DNA of 64,000 nt, taken from assembly GCA_017433375.1 (NCBI GenBank), contig JAFRHG010000002.1, positions 91,361 to 155,360 on the forward strand. The letters run 5' to 3'. This document shows positions 43,181 through 50,717 of this stretch, piece after piece (positions within the stretch are counted from its first letter, which is position 1; each line of letters begins with the position of its first letter). Below the pieces are notes generated by a model. That model had not been told where the DNA came from, ran no database searches, and saw only the letters and a list, made by a program, of their open reading frames with translations. This DNA is from Bacillota bacterium. Its GTDB lineage: Bacteria; Bacillota; Clostridia; Peptostreptococcales; Anaerovoracaceae. The translations under genes were made by a program, and so were the position numbers.

Positions 43181-43365
43181 GTGAGGGGAAACGCCCTGAC
43201 CGGGCGGCTCCTTTCCGGCCACGAGTCACTGGCGGAAGTAAAAACCGGAATGATCATTCATGAGGCCTTTGCTCCGTTTGCGAGGCCTTTTGTGTTCCAC
43301 AGACATTATTATCAGAGGGTGCTGTCCGGTGCGGTCCGGACGGCGGCAATCAAAGGAGGAACAGA

Positions 43366-44589
43366 ATGATCAAGAGAAGAAAGAGTCTGCTTCTGGCCGT
43401 TGCCTTTGTGCTGGCCCTGGGGCTGACGGTCCTGGTCGGCTGCGGCGGCTCCACGGAGTCGGAAGAGCCGGAAGCGGCGGCGGAAGATCCCGTTGCGGTC
43501 TGCAACGAGGCCATCGAAGCGATCCAGGTCCAGGAGCGGACGGATGAGACGGATGCCCAGTGCACGGCGGCGAAGGAAGCCTATGACGCCCTGACCGACG
43601 AGCAGAAAGAGCAGCTGGATGATCCGGATTACTTCGGACTGGACACGGGCGACGCGTCCAAGGACGATCCCCTGAACCAGGATGACATCGGCGAGAAGGA
43701 ATTGCTGGTCGTGTCCTTCGGCACATCCTTCAATGACAGCAGAGTGGCTGACATCGGCGGCATCGAGAAGGCCCTGGCGGAAGCCTATTCCGACTGGTCC
43801 GTGAGAAGAGCGTTCACGGCGCAGATCATCATCAACCACGTACAGGCCCGTGACGGAGAGAAGATCGACAACATGGATCAGGCTCTCCAGAGAGCCATCG
43901 ACAACGGCGTCAAGACCCTGGTCGTACAGCCGACGCACCTGATGCACGGCGCTGAGTACGACGAGCTGGTCGCGGCGGTCGACAAGGTCAAGGATCAGTT
44001 TGAGTCCGTCGAAGTTGCCGAGCCCCTGCTGGGCGAAGTCGGCGCGGATGCTTCCGACATCAACGAAGATAAGGAAGAGGCTTCCAAGGCGGTCGTCGCT
44101 GAGGCAGTCAAGGATGCGAAAGCGGATTCCATCGACGCCCTGGCCGAGGACGGCACCGCGCTGGTGCTCATGGGCCACGGAACTTCCCACGTAGCCAACA
44201 TCACTTACAGCCAGATGCAGAAGCAGATGGAAGAGCTGGGCTACAAGAACGTCTTCATCGGAACCGTGGAAGGCAACCCGCCGGAAACGGCACTTCCGGA
44301 AGTCAAGAAGGCTGTTGAGGAGGCCGGATACACCAAGGTCATCCTCCGTCCGCTGATGGTCGTTGCCGGCGACCACGCCAACAACGACATGGCGGCTGAC
44401 GAAGAGGGCAGCTGGTATTATGGATTCGCCAACGGCGGCGAGTTTGAGGTGGAAGGCGCTGACGCTCCGGTTGATATCGGCAAGGGATTCGGCGCGGACA
44501 ACGTCACCTGCCAGATTGCCGGCATGGGCCGGATCGCCGACATCCAGAAGATGTATGTCGATCACTCCGGAGCCTGCATCAACAAATAA
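43366..44589 (+). CDS. Exported CbiK-type chelatase lipoprotein
   Basis: A 407-residue lipoprotein. The signal peptide ends in a lipobox (VLVGC) with Cys26. A helical region (about 40-90, AAKEAYDALTDEQKEQL) is like FIVAR-type repeats of surface proteins. Residues 110-400 are a class II chelatase of the CbiK family: ELLVVSFGTSFNDSR, VQPTHLMHGAEYDE, LVLMGHGTSHVAN (His near 271) and RPLMVVAGDHANNDMA (His near 336). CbiK inserts Co2+ into sirohydrochlorin in the cytosol. An exported form may instead handle metal or tetrapyrroles at the surface. It is the first gene after the cobalamin riboswitch. GGAGGAACAG precedes the ATG. Confidence 0.88.
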   Translation: MIKRRKSLLLAVAFVLALGLTVLVGCGGSTESEEPEAAAEDPVAVCNEAIEAIQVQERTDETDAQCTAAKEAYDALTDEQKEQLDDPDYFGLDTGDASKDDPLNQDDIGEKELLVVSFGTSFNDSRVADIGGIEKALAEAYSDWSVRRAFTAQIIINHVQARDGEKIDNMDQALQRAIDNGVKTLVVQPTHLMHGAEYDELVAAVDKVKDQFESVEVAEPLLGEVGADASDINEDKEEASKAVVAEAVKDAKADSIDALAEDGTALVLMGHGTSHVANITYSQMQKQMEELGYKNVFIGTVEGNPPETALPEVKKAVEEAGYTKVILRPLMVVAGDHANNDMAADEEGSWYYGFANGGEFEVEGADAPVDIGKGFGADNVTCQIAGMGRIADIQKMYVDHSGACINK

Positions 44590-44604
44590 GCGAAAGGCTT
44601 GATC

Positions 44605-44636
44605 CAGAGAGGCGGAGGCAATCTGCCTCTCTGTTA
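44605..44636 (+). terminator. Hairpin after the chelatase lipoprotein gene
   Basis: Perfect 9-bp stem CAGAGAGGC / GCCTCTCTG followed by TTATT. The T tract is short, so termination may be partial and the next gene could be read through. Confidence 0.55.
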
Positions 44637-44668
44637 TTCAGAAGTGAGTCAGAAACGACGTAAACGCA

Positions 44669-44702
44669 GTGCTGGAGAGGTTTAAGTGAACTTCTCCAGT
44701 AC
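44669..44702 (+). other. Hairpin in the leader of the NEAT-like lipoprotein gene
   Basis: GTGCTGGAGAGGTT pairs with AACTTCTCCAGTAC (14 pairs, two of them G-U) around a 6-nt loop, ending 26 nt before the start codon. No T tract follows. It could be a processing or regulatory structure. Confidence 0.5.
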
Positions 44703-44728
44703 TTCGTGATATTATGAGGAACGAAATC

Positions 44729-45586
44729 ATGAGAAAGAATCGGAAGGGGATGCTTCTGGCGGGGCTGTTCGCCCTGGTTATGGTTGCCTTTGCACTGGCC
44801 GGCTGCGGCGAGGAGAAGGCGGAGGCGCCGGTCCCCGACGGCATCTACACGGTGGACGTGACTACGGACAGCAACATGTTCCACATCAATGAGGCGAATC
44901 AGGGCAAGGGTCTGCTGACGGTAAAGGACGGTCAGATGACTGTACACATCTCCCTGGCATCCAAGAAGATCGTCAACCTTTTCGCCGGCTCCAAGGAGGA
45001 CGCCCAGAAGGAAGGCGCCCAGCTGATCGAGCCCACGACGGACAAGATCGTCTACGAGGACGGTTACGAGATGGACGTCTACGGATTTGACGTTCCCGTG
45101 CCGGCACTGGATCAGGAGATTCCCGTAGCCATCATCGGGACCCACGGCAACTGGTACGACCACACCATCACCGTGTCCAACCCGGAGGAGGGCAACCACG
45201 TGCCGGGAACGGCGGAGGGAAGCGGTGCCGAAGGGGAAGAGGCTTCCCAGGAGACCCAGGATGTTTCCCTGGACGAGCTGAAGGACGGAGACTATCAGGT
45301 GAAGCTGTCCATGGAGGGCGGCACGGGCAGAGCGACCGTGGAGAGTCCGGCGAAGATGACGGTCAAGGATGGAAAGGCAACCCTGACTGTGGTCTGGTCC
45401 AGCCCCAATTACGACTATATGCTGGTGGACGGTGAGAAATATGAGCCGGTGAATGAGGAGGGCAACTCCACTTTTGAGATTCCGGTGAGCGTGCTGGGCG
45501 AGGCCTTCCCCGTGACGGCGGATACGACGGCCATGAGCAAGCCCCACGAGATCGATTACCAGTTTACCTGCAAGGTGCTGAAGTAA
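44729..45586 (+). CDS. Lipoprotein with two NEAT-like (heme-binding-type) beta domains
   Basis: A 285-residue lipoprotein with lipobox ALAGC (Cys26). Two related beta domains follow: about 35-155 (TVKDGQMTVHISLASKKIVNLFAGS, NWYDHTITV) and about 185-285 (MTVKDGKATLTVVWSSPNYDYMLVDG). The strand pattern and the Tyr/Trp-rich ends recall NEAT/Shp heme-binding domains, but the match is by eye only. The protein at 49.5 kb has the same pair. The start at 44729 uses GAGGA; ATG 44714 lacks an RBS. An exact 11-mer copy (44784-44794) encodes VAFAL within the signal peptide. Confidence 0.7.
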   Translation: MRKNRKGMLLAGLFALVMVAFALAGCGEEKAEAPVPDGIYTVDVTTDSNMFHINEANQGKGLLTVKDGQMTVHISLASKKIVNLFAGSKEDAQKEGAQLIEPTTDKIVYEDGYEMDVYGFDVPVPALDQEIPVAIIGTHGNWYDHTITVSNPEEGNHVPGTAEGSGAEGEEASQETQDVSLDELKDGDYQVKLSMEGGTGRATVESPAKMTVKDGKATLTVVWSSPNYDYMLVDGEKYEPVNEEGNSTFEIPVSVLGEAFPVTADTTAMSKPHEIDYQFTCKVLK

Positions 45587-45596
45587 GGAGACAGAG

Positions 45597-46283
45597 ATGA
45601 AAGGAATCGCGTATGGCGTCGGCGTGGGCCCGGGGGATCCGGAAATGATGACCCTGAAGGCCTGCCGCCTGATCAGAGAAAACGACGTGTTCGCCGTGCC
45701 TGGCAAGGAGCCCCGGGAATCGGTGGCCTATCAGATCGCCGTCCAGGCTGTGCCGGAACTGGCGGAAAAGGAACTGATCCCCATCTACATGCCCATGACC
45801 ATGGACCGGAAGGTCCAGCGGGAAAACCACCGCAAGGGCGCGGCCCTGATCGAGGAGGTCCTGGATCAGGGAAAGAACGTGGTCTACCTGACCCTGGGGG
45901 ATTCCACTATTTACTGCACCTTCTCCTACCTGCAGCACATCCTGGAGGAGGACGGCTACCGGACGGAACTGGTCAGCGGGATTCCTTCCTTCTGCGCGGC
46001 GGCGGCGCGGCTGAACATTCCCATCGTGGAGTGGAACGAGGCCATGCACGTCATGCCGGCGGTGCATAAGCTGGAGGCAGCCCTGGATCAGCCGGGCTGC
46101 TACGTGCTCATGAAGTCCGGCAGCCACATGAAGGAAGTCAAGGAACTCCTGCGGGCCAGCGGCAAGGATGTGGAAATGGTAGAAAACTGCGGCATGGACT
46201 CGGAGAAGGTCTACCGCAGCGTGGAGGAGATCCCCGATGAAGCGGGGTACTTCTCCCTGATCATCGCGAAGGACGCCCGGTAG
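45597..46283 (+). CDS. cbiL: Precorrin-2 / cobalt-factor-2 C20-methyltransferase
   Basis: A 228-residue SAM-dependent methylase of the tetrapyrrole methylase family. It has YGVGVGPGDPEMMTLKACRLI, VVYLTLGDSTIYCTFSYLQHIL and LVSGIPSFCAAAARLNIP, which mark the C20 enzyme. In the anaerobic pathway it acts on cobalt-sirohydrochlorin after CbiK. The other corrin-ring genes are not in the window. It lies 10 nt after the NEAT-like lipoprotein gene, so it is probably on the same transcript. Confidence 0.92.
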   Translation: MKGIAYGVGVGPGDPEMMTLKACRLIRENDVFAVPGKEPRESVAYQIAVQAVPELAEKELIPIYMPMTMDRKVQRENHRKGAALIEEVLDQGKNVVYLTLGDSTIYCTFSYLQHILEEDGYRTELVSGIPSFCAAAARLNIPIVEWNEAMHVMPAVHKLEAALDQPGCYVLMKSGSHMKEVKELLRASGKDVEMVENCGMDSEKVYRSVEEIPDEAGYFSLIIAKDAR

Positions 46284-46377
46284 GGCGGTACGGTGCGAAG
46301 AACACTCGGCGGGACACCCCGCCGGAGCGGCGAAGGACGCCCGTTGAAGCGGCGAGGGAGCATCGCCAATAGACGAT

Positions 46378-47217
46378 ATGATTGAATTGCAAGGCCTGAC
46401 AAAGAAATACGGCGACTTCACGGCGGTGGACGGACTGGACCTGACCATTCAGACCGGCGAGTTTTTCGGTCTCCTTGGTCCCAATGGAGCCGGAAAAACC
46501 ACCACCATCAGCATGCTGTCCACGGTGCTCCTGCCCACGGCGGGAGAGATCCGTATCGACGGAAAGAAGCTGGACCGCAAAGCCTCCGCGGAAAAGCGCA
46601 AGCTAAGCGTCATCACCCAGGAGTACTCCATGCGTCAGGACATGACCATGGACGAGGTCATGGAATACCAGGGCCGGCTCTACTACATGCCGAAAAAGGA
46701 GATCCGGGAAAAGAGCGCACAGCTTCTGGAGTTCGCCGGACTGGACCAGTTCCGCCACCGGGTAGTGCGGCATCTGTCCGGAGGCATGAAGCGGAAGCTG
46801 ATGATCTGCCGGGCCCTGATGACCGAGCCGGAAATATTGCTTTTGGATGAGCCCACCGCGGGAATGGATGCCATCTCCCGGCGGCAGATGTGGAACCTGC
46901 TGCGCCAGCTCCACGGCCAGGGCATCACCATTCTTCTGACCACCCACTACATCGACGAGGCCCAATCCCTCTGCGAGCGGGTGGCCCTCATCGACCACGG
47001 AAAACTGGATATCGTGGACACGCCCGACCATCTCATCGATGGACTGGGCGCTTTTGCTGTTGATGAAACTGCCGGGGACACTCTGCAAAGCCGGTATTTT
47101 CATGAGCGGGAAGAGGCGATCCGTTACCTGACCGCCGCGGAAAACGCGTCTTTGCGAAACACCACCCTGGAGGATGTGTTCGTGGAGCGCATCGGAAGGA
47201 GGATCGACCAGAAGTAA
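46378..47217 (+). CDS. ABC transporter ATP-binding protein (ABC-2 / CcmA-like)
   Basis: A 279-residue ATPase: Walker A GPNGAGKTTTIS, Q-loop in VITQEYSMRQD, signature LSGGMKRKLMICRAL, Walker B ILLLDEPTAGMD and H-loop TTHYIDEA. The C-terminal region follows the drug/daunorubicin exporter type. No clear RBS is seen. It is paired with the permease gene that starts one base after its stop. Its place between cbiL and cbiK hints at a link to tetrapyrrole or metal traffic, but this is not proven. Confidence 0.9.
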   Translation: MIELQGLTKKYGDFTAVDGLDLTIQTGEFFGLLGPNGAGKTTTISMLSTVLLPTAGEIRIDGKKLDRKASAEKRKLSVITQEYSMRQDMTMDEVMEYQGRLYYMPKKEIREKSAQLLEFAGLDQFRHRVVRHLSGGMKRKLMICRALMTEPEILLLDEPTAGMDAISRRQMWNLLRQLHGQGITILLTTHYIDEAQSLCERVALIDHGKLDIVDTPDHLIDGLGAFAVDETAGDTLQSRYFHEREEAIRYLTAAENASLRNTTLEDVFVERIGRRIDQK

Positions 47218-47218
47218 G

Positions 47219-47950
47219 ATGGGCATTCTCGCAGTACTCTGGGAAAAATGGAGAGAGTTCCGCCGGGACTTTTACAAGATCACATTGGCGGCGGTAATCA
47301 CCCCGCTGATGTATCTCATCGTCTTCGGCCTGGGGATACAGACCACCTCCCACGGTGAGCCGTATCTCAATTTTCTCATTCCCGGAATCGTTTCCCTGTC
47401 CACCATGACGGGAAGCTTCAGTGCGGTGGCCCAGAACATGAGCGTCCAGCGCCTCTACGAAAAGGCACTGGATCAGGTGATGGTTTCCCCCACGCCCCTG
47501 TGGCAGTTCATCCTGGGACAGGTCATCGGCGGAAGCCTGCGGGGAATGTATTCCGGCGGGATGATTCTCCTGCTTACCCTGCCCATCCGGACAGGGCTGA
47601 TCTTTAACGGCTGGTCGGTGCTGATCATGTTCCTCAACGGAACGGTCTTCGCCACCCTTGCCCTGGTGCTGTCCTTCCTGGCCAAAAGCTACACGGACGC
47701 GCCCCGGTACACGGCCTACATCATCACGCCCATGTCGTTTTTGTGCAACACCTTTTTTTCCACGGAGCAGATGCCTATGGGGATCCGGCAGGTGGTGGCG
47801 GCGCTGCCCCTGTCCCAGACCAGCGACATGATCCGCAGCATCTCGGCGGGACTCGGCTTCAACAGCCGCGGGATCGTCATCCTGCTGTTGTACCTGGCCG
47901 CCTTCTCCCTGATCTCCGTGGTGTTTATTTATAAGAAGAAGAATCTGTAG
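47219..47950 (+). CDS. ABC-2 type transporter permease
   Basis: A 243-residue membrane protein with about six helices: FYKITLAAVITPLMYLIVFGLGI, GIVSLSTMTGSFSAVAQNMSVQRLYEKALDQVMVSP, and PMSFLCNTFFSTEQMP with VAALPLSQTSDMIR. These are the ABC-2 permease pattern. The start at 47219 follows the ATPase stop directly; an internal upstream start would overlap the ATPase. It forms an exporter with the preceding ATPase. The substrate is unknown. Confidence 0.88.
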   Translation: MGILAVLWEKWREFRRDFYKITLAAVITPLMYLIVFGLGIQTTSHGEPYLNFLIPGIVSLSTMTGSFSAVAQNMSVQRLYEKALDQVMVSPTPLWQFILGQVIGGSLRGMYSGGMILLLTLPIRTGLIFNGWSVLIMFLNGTVFATLALVLSFLAKSYTDAPRYTAYIITPMSFLCNTFFSTEQMPMGIRQVVAALPLSQTSDMIRSISAGLGFNSRGIVILLLYLAAFSLISVVFIYKKKNL

Positions 47951-47973
47951 GCCGCGGCGCGGAGGAGAGGGAC

Positions 47974-49083
47974 ATGTGTGCCAATGTGAAAACCTGTACC
48001 GATACGACGAGGCCTGACCCGGCGTCTGCGGATAGCAGCCGGGGCCTGCTGGTGGTCAGCTTCGGCACCACCCATCAGCAGACCTGCCGGGAAACCATCA
48101 GTGCCATCGAGGCACATCTCGCAAAGGCAATCCCGACCCGGCGTCTCTACCGGGGCTGGACCAGCCGGATGGTCATCCGCCGCCTGACCCAACGGGACGG
48201 GACCCAGGTCGACACGGTGGAGGAAGCCCTGGATCGGATGACCTCCGAGGGAATCACCGATGTTCTGGTGGTGCCCACCCACCTGATCCCGGGCGGGGAA
48301 AACGATAAGATGATGCAGATCCTGCGGGAGAAGCGGCCGCTGTTTTCGGCCATGGCTGTGAGCCGGCCCCTGCTGGGCCGCCCGTCGGATCTGATCGATC
48401 TGGCCGGCGTGATCCGTCAGGAACTGCTGAGCCCGTGTGCCGGTACGGCAGGGAGCGCTGTGGAAGGGACCGGTGCCGACGTGGCCGGCCCGGCAGGGAG
48501 TGCTGTGGAAGGGACCGGTGCCGACGTGGCCGGCCCGGCGGAGGGTGCTGTGGAAGGGACCGGTGCTGACGTGACCGGTACGGCGGAGGGTGCTGTGGAA
48601 GGGACCGGTGCTGACGTGACCGGTACGGCGGAGGGTGCGGCTGAGGCGGCTCCGGCGCTGGTGCTTATGGGCCACGGCTCCGCTGTCCGTCCGGAAGCGA
48701 ACCGGATCTATGAAGAGCTGGAAGAGGTCTTCCGGGAAGCGGATTGTCCGCAGGTGTTCATCGGTACCGTAGAGGGCAGTCCGGATCTGGAGGCAGTGCT
48801 TGCCAAGCTGATTGCCTGGCGTCGAACCGGCGCGGCGGCATCAGACGAGGAGGCAGGATCAGACGCGGCAGCACCCCGCGTTCTGCTGGCGCCGCTGATG
48901 ATCGTGGCCGGCGACCACGCCATCAATGACATGGCCGGGGATGAACCCGATTCATGGTCGAGCCGGATCGCCGCAGAAGGGTTCGGACCGGAGCCGATTC
49001 TCCGGGGATTGGGATCTTACGCCGGCGTGCAGGACATGTTCGCCGCCCACGCCGTTGAGGCGGAGCCGGTTGAGCAGGAGTAA
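47974..49083 (+). CDS. cbiK: Sirohydrochlorin cobaltochelatase, CbiK family, with tandem-repeat linker
   Basis: A 369-residue cytosolic chelatase. GLLVVSFGTTHQQT, RLYRGWTSRMVIRRL, VVPTHLIPGGENDKM, LVLMGHGSAVR and APLMIVAGDHAINDMAG follow CbiK order, and both His ligand segments are present. It inserts Co2+ into sirohydrochlorin. Between the halves lie four copies of a 15-residue unit AGSAVEGTGADVAGP or close variants (DNA 48448-48627), not found in normal CbiK. A 10-mer motif copy encodes AHLAKAIPT. The gene ends inside a 21-bp tandem repeat that supplies its stop codon. GGAGGAGAGG precedes the ATG. Confidence 0.9.
   Translation: MCANVKTCTDTTRPDPASADSSRGLLVVSFGTTHQQTCRETISAIEAHLAKAIPTRRLYRGWTSRMVIRRLTQRDGTQVDTVEEALDRMTSEGITDVLVVPTHLIPGGENDKMMQILREKRPLFSAMAVSRPLLGRPSDLIDLAGVIRQELLSPCAGTAGSAVEGTGADVAGPAGSAVEGTGADVAGPAEGAVEGTGADVTGTAEGAVEGTGADVTGTAEGAAEAAPALVLMGHGSAVRPEANRIYEELEEVFREADCPQVFIGTVEGSPDLEAVLAKLIAWRRTGAAASDEEAGSDAAAPRVLLAPLMIVAGDHAINDMAGDEPDSWSSRIAAEGFGPEPILRGLGSYAGVQDMFAAHAVEAEPVEQE
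48448..48627 (+). repeat. 45-bp in-frame tandem repeat inside cbiK (four copies)
   Basis: GGAAGGGACCGG recurs at 48462, 48507, 48552 and 48597, a period of exactly 45 bp. Copies 1-2 and 3-4 are almost identical pairs, which suggests recent duplication. A partial fifth unit follows. Confidence 0.95.
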
Positions 49084-49155
49084 TCGGACCGAGAGCAGGA
49101 GTAATCGGACCGAGAGCAGGAGTACCCGAGCTGAGAACAGGAATAGCCGGGCCCA
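49072..49155 (+). repeat. 21-bp tandem repeat across the cbiK stop codon
   Basis: GAGCAGGAGTAATCGGACCGA is repeated perfectly at 49072 and 49093, with two degenerate units at 49114 and 49135. The first unit contains the TAA stop of cbiK. Confidence 0.9.
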
Positions 49156-49420
49156 GAAATGGAAATAAATGGGAATTCGTGAATATTTCCGACAAAACGG
49201 ATTATAAATTCACGAAATGGCCGTTTTAGAGGCCAAAATGGGGCTAAAAATGGGCTCTCGTGAATAAATCGCCCGTGTAGGGTCCGTTCATACACCAGTT
49301 TTAAGGATTTTGGTGAAATAATAAAAATTTATGGTCCGGATATTCACGAGAAGCATCTGGAGAGGCCGAAATTGGAAATAATATCCAGTTTTTGTGAATG
49401 AACGGACACAGGCAAAGGCA
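49156..49420. repeat. Gene-free island with TCGTGAAT/ATTCACGA inverted repeats
   Basis: There is no gene here. TTCGTGAAT / ATTCACGAA (49176-49184, 49208-49216), CTCGTGAAT / ATTCACGAG (49257-49265, 49342-49350) and GTCCGTTCA / TGAACGGAC (49282-49290, 49399-49407) are perfect 9-bp inverted pairs. The island is AT-rich, unlike its flanks, and ends at a GCAAAGGCA copy of the recurring motif (49412). Confidence 0.7.
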
Positions 49421-49502
49421 TTTTTACACGAGAGAGCGCATGACGAAGCCGGCGCGCCGGTCAGAGGCTCACGAGGATGCAGCAGGAGAGGCAGTCAACC
49501 CA

Positions 49503-50717
49503 ATGAGGAGTGTTTCACAGAAAAAAGGCAATAGAATCACCAAGGCAGCGTTGCCTTTGCTTATAGCGCTCCTGATCATGGGAGGAGGCGCGGCGCTTCA
49601 GCTGTCCGCCGGGCCGGGCCACGAAGCTGCAACCGCCGGGCCGGGCCACGAAGCAGCTCCCCCGCTCCTGGCACCCGAAGAAGCCTGGGCGGCGGAGGGC
49701 TACGACAAGGTGGCGTCCGCGGGGGAGACGGCCAAGTCCGTGACCATCGGCAAGTACGGGATGATCCCGGTGTACGGGCGGGACGTGAAGGACGGCAAGT
49801 ATGATATCCTGGTGGAGAGCAGCTCCACGTTCTTTCATATTGAGAAGGCGAAGCTGACGGTGAAGAAGGGGAAGATGACCGCGGCCATCACCCTGTCCAG
49901 CATCAGCTACGAGTACGTGAACCCGGGGACGGCGGAGGAGGCGGCGAAGGCGCCGCTGGAGGACTACATCGCGCCGAAGAACAAGGACGGCCGGAGTACG
50001 TTCGTCATCCCGGTGGACGCTTTGGATGAGGAACTGGACTGCGCGGCATTCAGCAAGCGGAAGAAAAAATGGTATGACCGGAAGATCCTCTTTGTGGCAT
50101 CGTCCCTTCCGGAGGGTGCGCTGAAGATCGAGCTGCCCGACTACGACCGGATCGAAGAAGCTTTGGAGCTTTATGACCAGGCCAAGGGAACGGACACGCT
50201 GAAGGCGGCGAAGAAGGAGCAGGAGAACAAGGCGGCAACGGAAGAGGTGGACGAAGGCACCATCCTGGTGGACCCGGTGACCGTGGACAGGAAGGACGGG
50301 GAGTACTCCATCCAGGTTCACATGACCGGGGGCAGCGGACGGGCGTCGGTGACCTCGCCCACGTGGCTGACCATCAAAGACGGGAAGGCCTACGCGAAAC
50401 TCATGTGGAGCAGCACCTATTACGACTACATGATCGTCGGCGGCAAGAAGTACATGAACGAATCCTCCGACGGGGGCAATTCCACCTTCACCATTCCCAT
50501 CACCGTTATGGATGAAGCCATGCCGGTGATCGCCGACACCACGGCCATGGGGCATCCCGTGGAGATAGAATACAAGCTGACATTTTATGAGGACACCATC
50601 GGCGACAAGAGCCAGATCCCCCAGGAGGCGGCCATCGACGTGCTGATCCTGGCTTTGGGCATCATCCTGGCCGGCGGCGTGCTTAACTTCATCGTAAAGA
50701 GAAGAAGGAAACACTGA
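49503..50717 (+). CDS. Membrane-anchored protein with two NEAT-like beta domains
   Basis: A 404-residue protein from 49503 (AGGAGAGG 11 nt upstream); ATG 49440 is a longer alternative. A signal peptide with LPLLIALLIMGGGAAL is followed by a short AGPGHEAA duplication. Domain 1 (KLTVKKGKMTAAITLSSISYEYVNPGT, WYDRKILFVASSLPEG), a helical linker, domain 2 (WLTIKDGKAYAKLMWSSTYYDYMIVGG) and a C-terminal membrane helix with RRRRKH follow. Both domains match those of the lipoprotein at 44.7 kb. Heme or other tetrapyrrole binding is a guess from the NEAT-like pattern and the context. Its stop overlaps the hemA start. Confidence 0.72.
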   Translation: MRSVSQKKGNRITKAALPLLIALLIMGGGAALQLSAGPGHEAATAGPGHEAAPPLLAPEEAWAAEGYDKVASAGETAKSVTIGKYGMIPVYGRDVKDGKYDILVESSSTFFHIEKAKLTVKKGKMTAAITLSSISYEYVNPGTAEEAAKAPLEDYIAPKNKDGRSTFVIPVDALDEELDCAAFSKRKKKWYDRKILFVASSLPEGALKIELPDYDRIEEALELYDQAKGTDTLKAAKKEQENKAATEEVDEGTILVDPVTVDRKDGEYSIQVHMTGGSGRASVTSPTWLTIKDGKAYAKLMWSSTYYDYMIVGGKKYMNESSDGGNSTFTIPITVMDEAMPVIADTTAMGHPVEIEYKLTFYEDTIGDKSQIPQEAAIDVLILALGIILAGGVLNFIVKRRRKH

